A stretch of 64,000 bases of DNA from Gonatopus flavifemur (lineage: Eukaryota; Arthropoda; Insecta; Hymenoptera; Dryinidae): positions 51,356,001 through 51,420,000 of the forward strand of contig JAFFJZ010000002.1 in the NCBI GenBank assembly GCA_018340375.1, given 5' to 3'. Position numbers and translations under genes: made by a program. Below are positions 22,701 to 32,699 of the stretch, piece after piece (position 1 is the first letter of the stretch; the number at the start of each line of letters is the position of its first letter). The notes beneath the pieces were generated by a model. It saw only the letters and a program-made list of their open reading frames with translations. It searched no databases and was not told where the DNA came from.

Positions 22701-24799
22701 AGAAGCGACCAAAGCGAATGATATTCATATAAATCTTGTATAATTTAGACACAGTATAAACATGCAAAATCTACAAATGTAAAACAGATTCGTTATAACG
22801 AGGGACATGAAAATTTCCATTGTACCTTCGATTTATCTTCCACATCGCGTATATTCCTTTTGTCATGAGGCAAAGAGCCGAGTCTCGGGTCTTTAGCGCG
22901 AGTTACTGGGGTGAGAAATACTTTAGGATTTAAAATGCATTTTATATCATTATAATCTAGCTTCAGTCCTCTTTCTCCGGTATCTCTTTCTCTTTGACCC
23001 CGTACCACTGTCATCTCTTGCTTTCCAAGACACTTTGTCTTCCTCTGCCCACTCTGGTAACAGAACACCACCTATCGATATAGATATATACGGATACGTA
23101 TGTGTATAGATGTGTACGTTCAAAAGAGACATATATGTCTTTATGACTGCATCTGAAGTAGACAAGTGCATTAAAACCTCGGGCGTTAGTTCAAGCTTCA
23201 AGAGGTAGGAGGATTACTGTGTAAGAGAGACGAAAGGGTGGAGTTATGAGGGTAGAGATATGGAGGGCTCAGGAGGAACGCACAAAGGAATGCAAAATAA
23301 GAACCACCAACCACTTCTGTGTCTCTCTTTTTCACTTCCTCGCTTCTTTTTCCTTCTTTTTTTTATGCCCTGTATCTGTATCTTCTCTGTAACCTTCTTC
23401 ATATATCCATATATACACACCTCATATTCACCACCATTACCATTACGAGGACGTGGCGTGGTCCACCGATATTCTCTTTTCTTTCACCCCGTGGTATAAC
23501 GCGAAGGTTACAGAGCGCATTATCATACAAGGCGTCCCTCTGACTCTACTTCCTTTTTGCCCTTAATTGTTTTCTTCCCATTCCATAAACTTTTTCCCCA
23601 TCCTCCTTCTTCTGTTTCTCAGTCTTATCTCTCCATCTCTCTTCACGCGCTCCGATCTGATCTTTTTCGTTCTCAAAGACCTTCTCCGATACGAAAAAAT
23701 GATGATATTGATAAATCGATCTCAATCTAAAATCCACACTAATCTTTCTTCTTTTCGTTAATTGTTCTCCTCTTCCATAGAGATATACTCGTCGTGTTCC
23801 TTGCGTTTCGCCTCCTCTTATTGTCTTCCTCTGAGTGAATTCCACAAAGCCCACCAAAGGACGTATTTTTCGTTTTAGTCGGATGAGTCTTGAGACACTT
23901 GAGGAGTAAATGAGTGGCTGATCATTGTCAGGTTCCAAATATAATATCAAAGGGGGTGCAAATTATTTCAGTTTTCGCCTGACGCGTCAATTTTACAGCT
24001 CCTTGTTTTCAAATTGAATATCAAAGACTTTCGTCATACTTTTGTTACAATGGTTGCTTGAAACGATAAAACATTCGTTCCCGTGCCGAGAATATAATGT
24101 TACATGAAATGATTATCCGTAAAGAGAGATGACTTCAAACTCATTTCACTTTTCTTGAATCTTCGTATAGCGTGTTGTATGTTATGTGTGTGTGTGTGTA
24201 AAACAAAAAAAAAGAGTCCACACGTCGCGTGACGACAATGGAGTCTTACACAAAACGTCATGCCCTAATATTTTTTGAATGAATACAAAAATATGAGAAA
24301 TCTTTTCTTCCTGCCCGAGGAACGTTCTGAATCCCATTCGGAGACTTTGCCTCGGGAAAATCTGTATGTGACATCTGTGTGTGATGGTGCAGGCTACTTT
24401 ATCGTTTAACCTCTCAACATGTCTCAAACTCTCATTAAGAATAGATCCGATGACGGTGATGCGAATAACTTTACCGATAATCACGTTCAATTCCTCGCTA
24501 AGTTTCAAATCTCCATTTGTTGCTCGATTTCCGAGAACTGACGAGAAGAGAAACTTTGGATCATAAAATCGATCTGTGGAATATTTTTTTCTCTCCACGT
24601 ATTTTCCATTGATACCATGAAGTTTCACAAAAGGTAACTGATGTGTTATGATGATAGTTGCGTTTCGTACTAATTATAAGCTGCGAATTACGTTCATCAA
24701 TGTGGAATCTCGATAAATGTAATCCTGATTGTAAGTACGTGTACGTGATTTCATAGCCGTGGCTTGTGTAGGCCAACAGTTGTCTTCGTCGTTGTCATC
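22701..24799 (+). other. Intron 2, start: islands of T/C-rich and CpG-richer DNA
   Basis: The stretch includes pyrimidine-rich low-complexity DNA (23320-23680). The long minus frames here (for example 23546-23950) are Lys/Arg/Glu-rich shadows of that composition. A minus-strand open stretch at about 24240-24560 has a fairly protein-like composition but no ATG near its start and no clear splice sites, so I leave it uncalled. Confidence 0.35.
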
Positions 24800-24880
24800 A
24801 CGACGACGACGACGATGATGATGATGATCGTGATGATGATCGTCGTCGTCGTCATCGTCGTCGTCGTCCTCGTAGTCATC
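24800..24880. repeat. Strand-switching trinucleotide microsatellite
   Basis: An (ACG)n run (24800-24815) passes through (ATG)n and ATC units (about 24816-24840) into (CGT)n and (CGT/CAT) units (24840-24880). Because CGA/ACG repeats are complementary to CGT repeats, the array is an inverted repeat able to fold into a hairpin of roughly 15 bp around an ATG-rich loop. The Asp/His-rich or Val-rich frames here are artefacts. Confidence 0.85.
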
Positions 24881-26820
24881 GTCGTATTTGTTGCGAGGCG
24901 TGCTACGTTGAATGGCCAACGAAGAGAATGGCGAATGACAATCGACTATCCCTATGTGTAGACATACATATGTATGTGAATATACATAGTTCGAATCCGG
25001 TACTCTGGAACGATCGTTTGACAGTTGTTTTCATAGATCTGTCTGTGAAGAATGGTGAATCCAATGTAGAATGGGGCCGGATCTTCGGTTGCTGGGCCCC
25101 ACCTGTAATTCGTATCGGGCCTACCAAGAGATCATGCTTCTCGACCAATCAACATAGCCACTGCCCTTTGCATGGTCTTATTCTCATGTGTGATTGTTGA
25201 TTGAAACACGCTATCGATTATTACATCATGAAAAAGATGTCGCAGTATAAATTATTATACTCACCAGCAGCGGATGAAGGATACATGCCTGTACTATTAT
25301 CTTTGACGAGTGAATGACTGAAATGAAAGGTATTAAATAATTACACACAAGATCTTAATTAATAATCTAATTAGTCAGTAGATAACAAAAAGAATATACA
25401 GATTTAAAACTTCACTTCAATTCAAATATCTTTGTTTTTGACTTTTGCAATAATTTCAATTCCATAACGATTCATCCTAAAATGACATTAATAATGAAAT
25501 TTACTGAGCATTATCAGAAGATGGAAGAAAATGAATAATACTAATAATTTTATATGATTTACGTAGCATTACGTTTGATACATGAGTCAAATGAAAAGTA
25601 TGTACAAGTAGGTACGCAACTAAATTCAAACATATTATTGATGATCGTGCATAATTTACGCGTTGATATCCGTTCGCATATAAATATACTAAATGCGAGC
25701 ATAAATAACGAGGAGAACACGGAGATTACGTGACGTGTGTGTATATACGGACACCACTATGTATGTGGATGTTATTTCGAGGAAGGCTTGGGAAACGTCG
25801 TCGTCAACATCGTAGTTGGATAGACAAGCCACGTGGGGATGACTCTCAATCTCCGTGTATCATTGTCGTTGATATGAACGTGCTTGCAATGATGCTCGTC
25901 CTTGTATCCGCCATTAAATTAACCTATTTGTATTTTTCACTGTAATTTCATATTCTTCTTTTCCGAGGTAAGAAAATCTGGTACCCTTTGACTTTTCCTT
26001 TTTCTAATTAGCAATGAAAATTTATAGAAATATCTTCGAATAGCCTCAAATTGTCTCACTATAGGAATTCAATGTGTATAGATTGCTGATCCTGTGTAAA
26101 GCTTCTGACATCAGTGAATGAAAATATCAAAAATATATCAGGAACAAAAAAAAAACCCGGATAATCCTCCACAGGAACAAATGTACGATAAACGTGAACA
26201 CCTTCAAGAAATCTTGAAAATATCTTTTGAAATACATCTTCAAGTTGTCTCGCTAACTGTATCTTCAGAATCAGCCGTTTTGAGGTTATGAGTACATGAT
26301 TATGCGAATCATACTTCAAATGTCACAATCGAATTGCAAAGGAGATGAATTCATTCATAATTTAGAAGCTTGAATAATCCATGTATAGATACCAAAAATT
26401 TTGAAATTCTGCAAAAAGTACGATTTTGTAACTTTGGAATGCCAGCACTAAAAGTAACGAATCCCCGAGTCACAATATTTTGCGAATCGTTGAACTTTTT
26501 ACACTGAACTTTATGTACAGCCTTCAAAAGAATTTGTAAAATTCTCACTCCCCCCTACACGAATTGTTCTTCAATAATAAGGAGATAAAAATAATTTCAG
26601 AAGAATATATTATATTCATCAGACACTGGATCATGAAATCCATTCTTCAATAGATTTTTCCAAATTCATGAACTTTTCCAATTTTTAAGCACAGTCAACT
26701 TATCTGATATTTGTATATGTAATAAGATTTTATTCAAAAGATCTGTTTTAGTCTGAAAATATACGCCACCGGCATTATATTTCACTATGTTATGTTGACA
26801 ATCATGAGCACAATCATCAA
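24881..26820 (+). other. Intron 2: no exon supported
   Basis: A mildly GC-rich patch at 25050-25190 is followed by AT-rich DNA. CTTCAAGA/TCTTGAAG words recur at 26195-26250 without definable ends. No frame is bounded by splice signals. Confidence 0.4.
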
Positions 26821-26823
26821 ATT

Positions 26824-26894
26824 GTTCGTATGGCTCAGGTCAAAGAAGCGTACGTACGTCGTGAAATGCCCGGGTTCGAATCCCGCAACCTCCA
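26824..26894 (+). pseudogene. Degenerate tRNA-like sequence (SINE head or tRNA relic)
   Basis: TGGCTCAGGTC at 26831 fits a pol III A box, and GGGTTCGAATCCC around 26872-26884 is a textbook B box/T-arm, spaced as in a tRNA. The T stem pairs at 4 of 5 positions, but the 7-bp acceptor arms pair at only about 3 of 7 positions and the anticodon stem is poor. It is therefore not a functional tRNA gene. A tRNA-derived SINE head or a decayed tRNA copy fits best. No clear SINE body or poly-A tail is visible downstream. Confidence 0.45.
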
Positions 26895-26959
26895 GGATCC
26901 TAAACTCAAGTAAGATGCATGGGAATGGTGAAAGAAGGATAAAGGAAAAATGAAAGGAA

Positions 26960-27215
26960 GAAGAGAGAACTTTTTCAAGATTTTTCTAAGATATCTGTGA
27001 ATTCTTCAAGAAATTTTTAAAACTCGATCGAATATGTCTGTAACATATCTTCCACAAGATTCTTTAAAGATATCTTAAAGTTGTCGAAATTTATTGCGTA
27101 AGACGTCTTTTAGACATCTACAAGATGTCTTGTCGAAGATCTCACAAGATATCTTGAAGATATGCGAGACATCTTATAGATATCTATGAGATGTATTTTT
27201 GTTTATTAGGGTTCC
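26960..27215. repeat. Array of AAGATATCTT-type palindromic words
   Basis: Self-complementary words AGATATCT, AAGATGTCTT, AGACGTCTTT and AGACATCT recur about ten times. A candidate right end is ...TTTTTGTTTATTAGGG at 27194-27213; no clean left end is found, so the element is probably truncated or diverged. It belongs to the class of word-array elements seen repeatedly in this window. Confidence 0.55.
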
Positions 27216-27303
27216 AAATGGGATCAAACATAGCTTCCTCTGAGAATTTTTGACAAAAATCCTTGAGAGAGATTCTGGAAACCTTTATACTCAATAATTT
27301 GAC

Positions 27304-27713
27304 TACCCTGTGAAAAATACGGAAGGAATTAAGAATCCCACTTATGAATACGATTCTTGTATATTTGATTTCAGTTCTAATGTCCTACAATTCCTTCTCG
27401 AAGATTCGTATTTTCGTTTGTGAATTGTTCTCAATAATACATTTTTCTGAACCATCGAAATTTGCGCACTTCAATTTTTGTCAAATCCTAACCTCTTTTA
27501 TTGATTGAAACATTTGAATCAGTTGGAATGCATAGTAAATTACTGAATCTCTTGATTCGCCCGAATGCAAAGAGCTCTGTATTTACATATTCAGTTCAAA
27601 CAGCTAATTTCAAAAATCAATTTGTATTTGGATCTCTCCAGAGTTATCAATAAATCGTATTCGTTGTCATTAAAATTCCCAATTCCCTTGAATGGATAAT
27701 TTTTTACAGGGTA
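27304..27713. mobile_element. CCCTGT-ended TIR element flanked by TA
   Basis: TACCCTGTGAAAAAT (27304-27318) matches the reverse complement of ATTTTTTACAGGGTA (27699-27713) at 14 of 15 positions. If TA is the duplicated target, the element proper begins CCCTGTGAAAAAT. The interior is non-coding and rich in GATTC/GAATC words. TA duplication points to a Tc1/mariner-like transposase in trans; the family is inference. Confidence 0.7.
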
Positions 27714-27783
27714 TAGATTTAAAATGATCTTGCATTCATGTTTAACCCCGAACCCTTCATAATGTTTCTTTTATAATCTTCAA

Positions 27784-28039
27784 TATCCCTGTCGGAAAAG
27801 TCCAACAGATGCTGTGACACTAGCCACTATTGAAACTGATAGGATGTTTTATTCCTATCAGTATTTATCAGGTTTTGCTGATCATACCGATAGAAACCCA
27901 TAGAACATCGGATTCCCCATAGAATCTTATAGAAACCCTCAAGTCCTGTGACACTAGCCACTATTCACACTGATAGGAAATCATGGATTCCAATAGGATT
28001 TGGCCTATTGGTTTCTATTGGTCTTTTCGCACAGGGATA
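27784..28039. mobile_element. TCCCTGT-ended TIR element with CCTATCAG word array
   Basis: TATCCCTGTCGGAAAAGTCC (27784-27803) pairs with the reverse complement of 28020-28039 at 17 of 20 positions, with TA at both outer edges. The interior holds a 33-bp direct repeat (27812-27844 and 27946-27978, 31 of 33 identical) and a perfect hairpin (ACTGATAGGA 27835-27844, TCCTATCAGT 27853-27862). Words such as CCTATTGG and CCAATAGG recur. It is non-coding and non-autonomous. Confidence 0.7.
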
Positions 28040-28401
28040 ATCTAATGAATCCTTAGCCCTTGGAAACTTCCAGGAAGCAACTTTTTGAACTGCTCAATTA
28101 GATTTTCAATTGATTTCCTCCGAGAGGGTTTGGTAAAAAATTATTTTTCGATTCCTGCGCCAAATTCTCAGAGAATTCATGTGAGGAACCGTTTGAGATA
28201 CTTGAGAAATCCCTCTTTGTGGATCCCACAGATGTTTCTAGAGAGATTTCTTCCGAAAAATTTATTTCAAATACCCATCATAGGTAATGTTAAATGATTT
28301 CTGGAGTTCTGTAAAAGATTCCTTCGAAGTGTTTTGTAACCCACATGTATGAATCCATAAAGGTTCCCAGATGGGACTGGTGCAGGCGTGTTGCGATTTT
28401 T

Positions 28402-28670
28402 GCGGTACAGCACAAAAGTCCCCGCAAAGGGATCCCGTTATGACAATAAACATGAATTCATTATGAATAGTTTGAATTCAAAATGAACTCTTGATGAATA
28501 ACTCAATCTTCAGAAAGAATTCATAAAGCACTATTCAGATATTCAACATATATGCGTTTTGAATTCATTGAGTTCATATTGAATTATTTTTTACTGTCAT
28601 AACGGGGACTGTTCAAGAAGTTCTTTCAGAAGTTTTTGTGAATTCAAAATGATCATTTGTGCTGTTTGGG
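28402..28670. mobile_element. Nested foldback: CCCGTTATGACA element within CAGCACAAA ends
   Basis: The inner element has 17-bp TIRs CCCGTTATGACAATAAA (28434-28450) and its reverse complement at 28590-28606, 16 of 17 identical. Its interior repeats GAATTCA/TGAATTC words. Outside it, TACAGCACAAAAG (28406-28418) faces the reverse complement of CCCAAACAGCACAAATGA (right end 28670). These outer ends resemble the CCCAGACAGCA ends of the 40.35-kb element. A solo inner end lies at 30509. Confidence 0.6.
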
Positions 28671-29221
28671 ATGTGATCATCCCCGTTCTCCCCTTTCTTG
28701 TTGATTCCAATCGTTATATGAAATTCTGAAAATGAATGAGAAATCATCAAGGAAAGAAAATATTGCCTGCAATATTTCTTTTTCCCCCTATATCTTTAAT
28801 TTTGGATAACAATATCGTATATTATCACATGGTGATTCGACCTGGTAATTCTTTAGTGAGATTAGAAAAATTAAAATAAATTAAAGAGGAAACTTGACGG
28901 GATTATAATATGCAAACGTGTTTTCGCATATTTTATTCTTTTTTTCTGATTTTTTATCCAGTTCAAGTGTAATCAAGTGCAAAATGATATGCCACTGTAG
29001 CACAATTCCGCATGAAACAACTGTTGATAATATCGTGTAGAAACAGACTGAGAGGTATTTCTATGGTCACTGTAACTAAAACATCGCAACTACACATCCC
29101 TAATGAGAGTTACTAAAAATTTGGTTGACTCATCACCTAATTGTATCAGCGACACTTTCTTGGTTGAATCAATCGAATTTCCAGTAGCTTTTACTAAGAA
29201 TATTTGATTGAGGCGTTTCAA

Positions 29222-29439
29222 CCCTAGAACGAGCACGTGAAAAACACAGGAAATTTCAAATGGCTGTAACTCATTTGAAACTAAACGGATTCCAACTCAC
29301 TGTGGGCGGTTTTTGTTCGTCAAGATGTATACTTTGGAAATATTTGCGTGACAAACTACAGAGATAAAGAGAGGCTCAGATGCTGGGGTAGAAAAAAATG
29401 TCCTGGGGTCCTAAAAGACCCCACATGCCCGTTCTAGGG
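29222..29439. mobile_element. piggyBac-type MITE (218 bp)
   Basis: The left end CCCTAGAACGAGCACG (29222-29237) is the near-exact reverse complement of the right end (29425-29439 and inward). CCCTAGAA is the hallmark end of piggyBac elements. The right flank is TTAA (29440-29443), the piggyBac target; the left flank is TCAA (29218-29221), consistent with one substitution in a TTAA duplication. A subterminal palindrome TGGGGTCCTAAAAGACCCCA lies at the right end. There is no transposase, so it is a non-autonomous copy. Confidence 0.8.
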
Positions 29440-29899
29440 TTAATCACCTGAGAAATTTCGAACGAGAAAAAAAAATTTCATGTACATATTGCTGAATCCA
29501 CAAATTTTTCGAATATTGAATATGCATGCGGAATGTGCAAAGAATTATCGAGAATTTACAATATTAAACTCTCATAATTCAACTCAACGCATCTCTCGAG
29601 CACTGATTTATACTTCCTGACATGGAAAATAATATCGGAGGAGAGGATATCATCGTCAAAGAATAAAGAAGAAACGACATGACTATTCTTGCTTGAGATA
29701 AAATTATCAATGACCGGCGATATGTTTCCGGTTCCTGTTTAAGAAGCTTGCTTCATAAGATAAATTTTTATCACCGTCCGCTGCTTTGCTGTTTACTTCA
29801 TGGGCAAAGAAGAGAAGAAAATGATAACGATAATGATGACGAGGATAAAATAATGAGTATAACGAAACTCACCATAATCAAATTGATCGGTTCAGGAGG

Positions 29900-29904
<5 letters not shown>

Positions 29905-29945
<41 letters not shown>
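29905..29945 (+). repeat. (GA)20 microsatellite
   Basis: The longest perfect dinucleotide run in the window, purine on the + strand. Ser/Leu-rich frames on the minus strand are artefacts of it. Confidence 0.95.
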
Positions 29946-29948
<3 letters not shown>

Positions 29949-30508
29949 GGATAATTGAAGAAGGAATGTAATCCTGAATCAGCGCCATCGAGCGAGGCAT
30001 ATATGCATGTATATATACGTGCGTCTTCGTCGGTCTTGGTAACCGAGTCAAGCGAATGCACATTGTGCGCCCTTCCTAAGTTCCACACTTTTTTCCTTGC
30101 TCGAAAAAAAAAACCCGTTCACTCACGGGAACAAGAAAATTATACCTTTTTACCTCAAGAGAACTACTTATGAAACATACTCTTTATTAGATTCTAATCA
30201 ATAATTTTTAATACAATTATATTATTTAGTACATCCTTGAGATATTTTGTACTTTTTTATCATAATATTACGATTGAATGCAATATTTAACAAAATAACA
30301 ATAAGCTCACTGTATTTTCTTATCTGCAAGTCGTTGTATGGAAAGAAAATTGGCTGCGACAAAAAGATCTCATTTTAGCCGCTTTAGCTATCACATTAGC
30401 TGCAGCTACGAATTACGTACAAAGGTGAATGAATTTTGAAGTATTATTATATATGAAATATAGAACAAATTCGCCATCATATCGAAAGATACACAGCGAA
30501 ATTATATT

Positions 30509-30527
30509 CCGTTATGACAATAAATTT
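30509..30527 (+). repeat. Solo terminal repeat of the CCCGTTATGACA element
   Basis: CCGTTATGACAATAAA (30509-30524) is identical over 16 bp to the left TIR of the element at 28434. No partner end is visible nearby, so it is probably a truncated copy. It shows the TIR is dispersed and not a local palindrome. Confidence 0.6.
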
Positions 30528-31936
30528 TTGTTCTCCGTGCGAAAACACAAGAGAACAAACACCCTTTCACAGAGTCTGTGACACAGACATCGTTACAACG
30601 CTCCTGGGACAAAATTAACAGAACGTTAACGTGTCGAAGGGAACGTCAAACCTCACCGAATTCAAAGTCTCAAAAGTGAATATTCACAAATGTATCGTTC
30701 ACATTTAAACCAAGACGAGAAATTTTTTAATCCTTCCACCGACTTCACGTCAATAGCATCGTTGATCCATTTCTATAGAAGATTGACGTTGTGTGGTCAT
30801 CGAGAAAGAATCGAGAAAACAGAGAGACGGGCTGCAGTAATAATTATCGGCGCAATGGCGTGCAGAAACGAGGAGAGAAAAGAGAAAAGAAAGAGGAGAT
30901 ACGCGGAAGTGGGGAGGACCAGGAGGTAAATGGAGGAAAAGAGATAGAAAGGGTACGAGGGACGATGAAAAGTTTGACCGGACGTAGCAAGAGTGCACAA
31001 TGCGTCCCGTGGGTCCATCCGAGCTCCCGCCTCTCTTCTTTCTTCCTCTCCCCTCCCCCTTCCATCAGCCTCTCCCCGGGATCCCACCCGCATTGTGCGA
31101 CCAATCAATATTGTTTTATACCGCGAGTTTGTGAGACGGACGGACCAACAGAAACCTCGTTGCTGAATCGATGCATTTGGTTTCATGTTTATTCTCGCTA
31201 ACTTCAGCGAAATTGTTAGCTACACTCTTTGAAATTCATTTTCGTTCATACTTTGGTCGGTAATTGATTGGATCAAACACAGAGATGCATGTGTGCCAAT
31301 GGAGAGGATAGAAAACTAACACGTTCCTCCGTGAACATCGAAATTAGAAGGGAAACGAACATTTTTACCAATGGTTTGTAATTTTTCTTTCTCAAAGGAA
31401 ATCGTTGAATTTTTCGTTTCGAATGTACCGATCGTCGAGTAAAGTGAATACCCATTTTTATTTGAACAAACAAAACAACTCCTTTACGCGTGACTTTCTC
31501 CGTTCAATGAATTGGTTATGACTCGAATAAGTCAATACAAATAATTTTTTTGAATCATCGGATATACTTTGAAAGTTTATCTTTGGGTTTTGGTTATTCG
31601 TCTGCAAATATTTCAGAGAGAGGGATGATGAAAATACATTAAATTGTAGATGGAATCATTGCAATTTGGGGGAGTTGGCGTACGTAAGATCTCTGTTGCT
31701 ATGCAAATATTGATAGTCCAAGGAGGAGGAAAAGCTTTATTGAACATGGAAATTGAATTCGTATCAGGTCTCCTTCAAACGTTCATTAAAAGTGAATGAA
31801 TTCTCGATAGATGTTTTTCATAATTTCGTTGAAGGTTTATCGAAATCTCGGTGCTTCTCAAGACTACAAATCCTGTGTGGAAATTGGCAGAGTTGACAAA
31901 CGTATTTAACAAACCTCAGCGAGAGCAAGGGTTTTC
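30528..31936 (+). other. Intron 2: GC-richer island at 30.7-31.1 kb, no gene called
   Basis: The block 30780-31110 is purine-rich then pyrimidine-rich, with CpGs. Overlapping frames on both strands stay open through it because of composition. The rest is AT-rich. I see no splice pair that would make an exon. Confidence 0.35.
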
Positions 31937-32218
31937 TACCTTGTCACGAAATTCCAGCTAAGATTCGATGTGGATTCCAGCTCTGGTATTTACCTGCGTT
32001 TCTAGCTGGGATTCCTCATTTCCAGGTGGAATCCCAGCTAAAATTTCAAATCCAACGTGGGATTTCAGTTGGAATTTCTGATCCCAGGTGGAATTCCAGT
32101 TGGAATTGGAAATCCCGCATGGAGTCCAGTTGGGATTCTGGATTCCTGGTGGAGTCTTAGCTGGCAACGCAGGTAAATTTCGGATCTGGAATCCCAGCTG
32201 GATTTTTGTAACAGGGTA
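31937..32218. mobile_element. CCYTGT-ended TIR element with CCAGCTGG/GGAATCC array
   Basis: After a flanking TA, the left end CCTTGTCACGAAATTCCAGC (from 31939) matches the reverse complement of the right end (CCCTGTTACAAAAATCC..., ending 32216, then TA) at 17 of 21 positions. The interior is almost wholly built from CCAGCTGG, GGAATCCC and GGATTCC words in both orientations. Repeating Pro/Gly/Trp/Asn peptides on the minus strand are a by-product. The ends are related to those of the 27304-27713 element, but the interior word is different. Confidence 0.7.
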
Positions 32219-32421
32219 TTCAGGGTCATTCTCAAGTAGAAGTAGTTTTGTTCAATCAAGAGTTCTGTAGCCAGTATTGAATCAAAGGACTGTTCGAAGG
32301 ATATCTAGTTCGGAGAGAAGCGGAAATGCGGAAATACCAATCCAAAGGTGATAGCAATGTCAAATAAATTGGGTGGATCATTGACTAAATATGAACTACA
32401 TTGGCAGATCGTGAGGACCTG

Positions 32422-32606
32422 CACTGAAAAAGAATGTCTCCTAACCAAATAAATAGTTTATTCCTCCTCTCTCTATATCAAATAATTGAATGCTTGCCCC
32501 AAATAAATTGGTCTTCTCAATAACGAATTTATCCGTCACAAGGAATCAATTTTTGCATCCAAATGAATATTTTATGGAAACAGGACAAATAAATATTTTT
32601 CCAGTT
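32422..32606. mobile_element. Possible CACTG-ended element with AAATAAAT array
   Basis: CACTGAAAAAGA at 32422 faces a weak reverse-complement partner ending at 32606 (AACTGGAAAAAT, 9 of 12). CAAATAAAT-type words recur five or six times between them. There is no convincing target duplication, so the boundaries are tentative. Confidence 0.3.
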
Positions 32607-32699
32607 TTTTTTTATGGGCCGCTGGATTTGCGCTATCAAGAAACAAGAGGTGGAGAAATCATTTGCCATGTTGGATGAACTCCTGTTTCTCGATCGTAA

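Noticed and set aside
24182..24628. 148-codon minus frame with protein-like middle section
   Set aside because: No ATG near its start and no clear splice pair; one end runs into a GT microsatellite. It remains a weak candidate only.
24984..24999. GTTCGAATCC-like B box
   Set aside because: No A box at tRNA spacing and no stem pairing.
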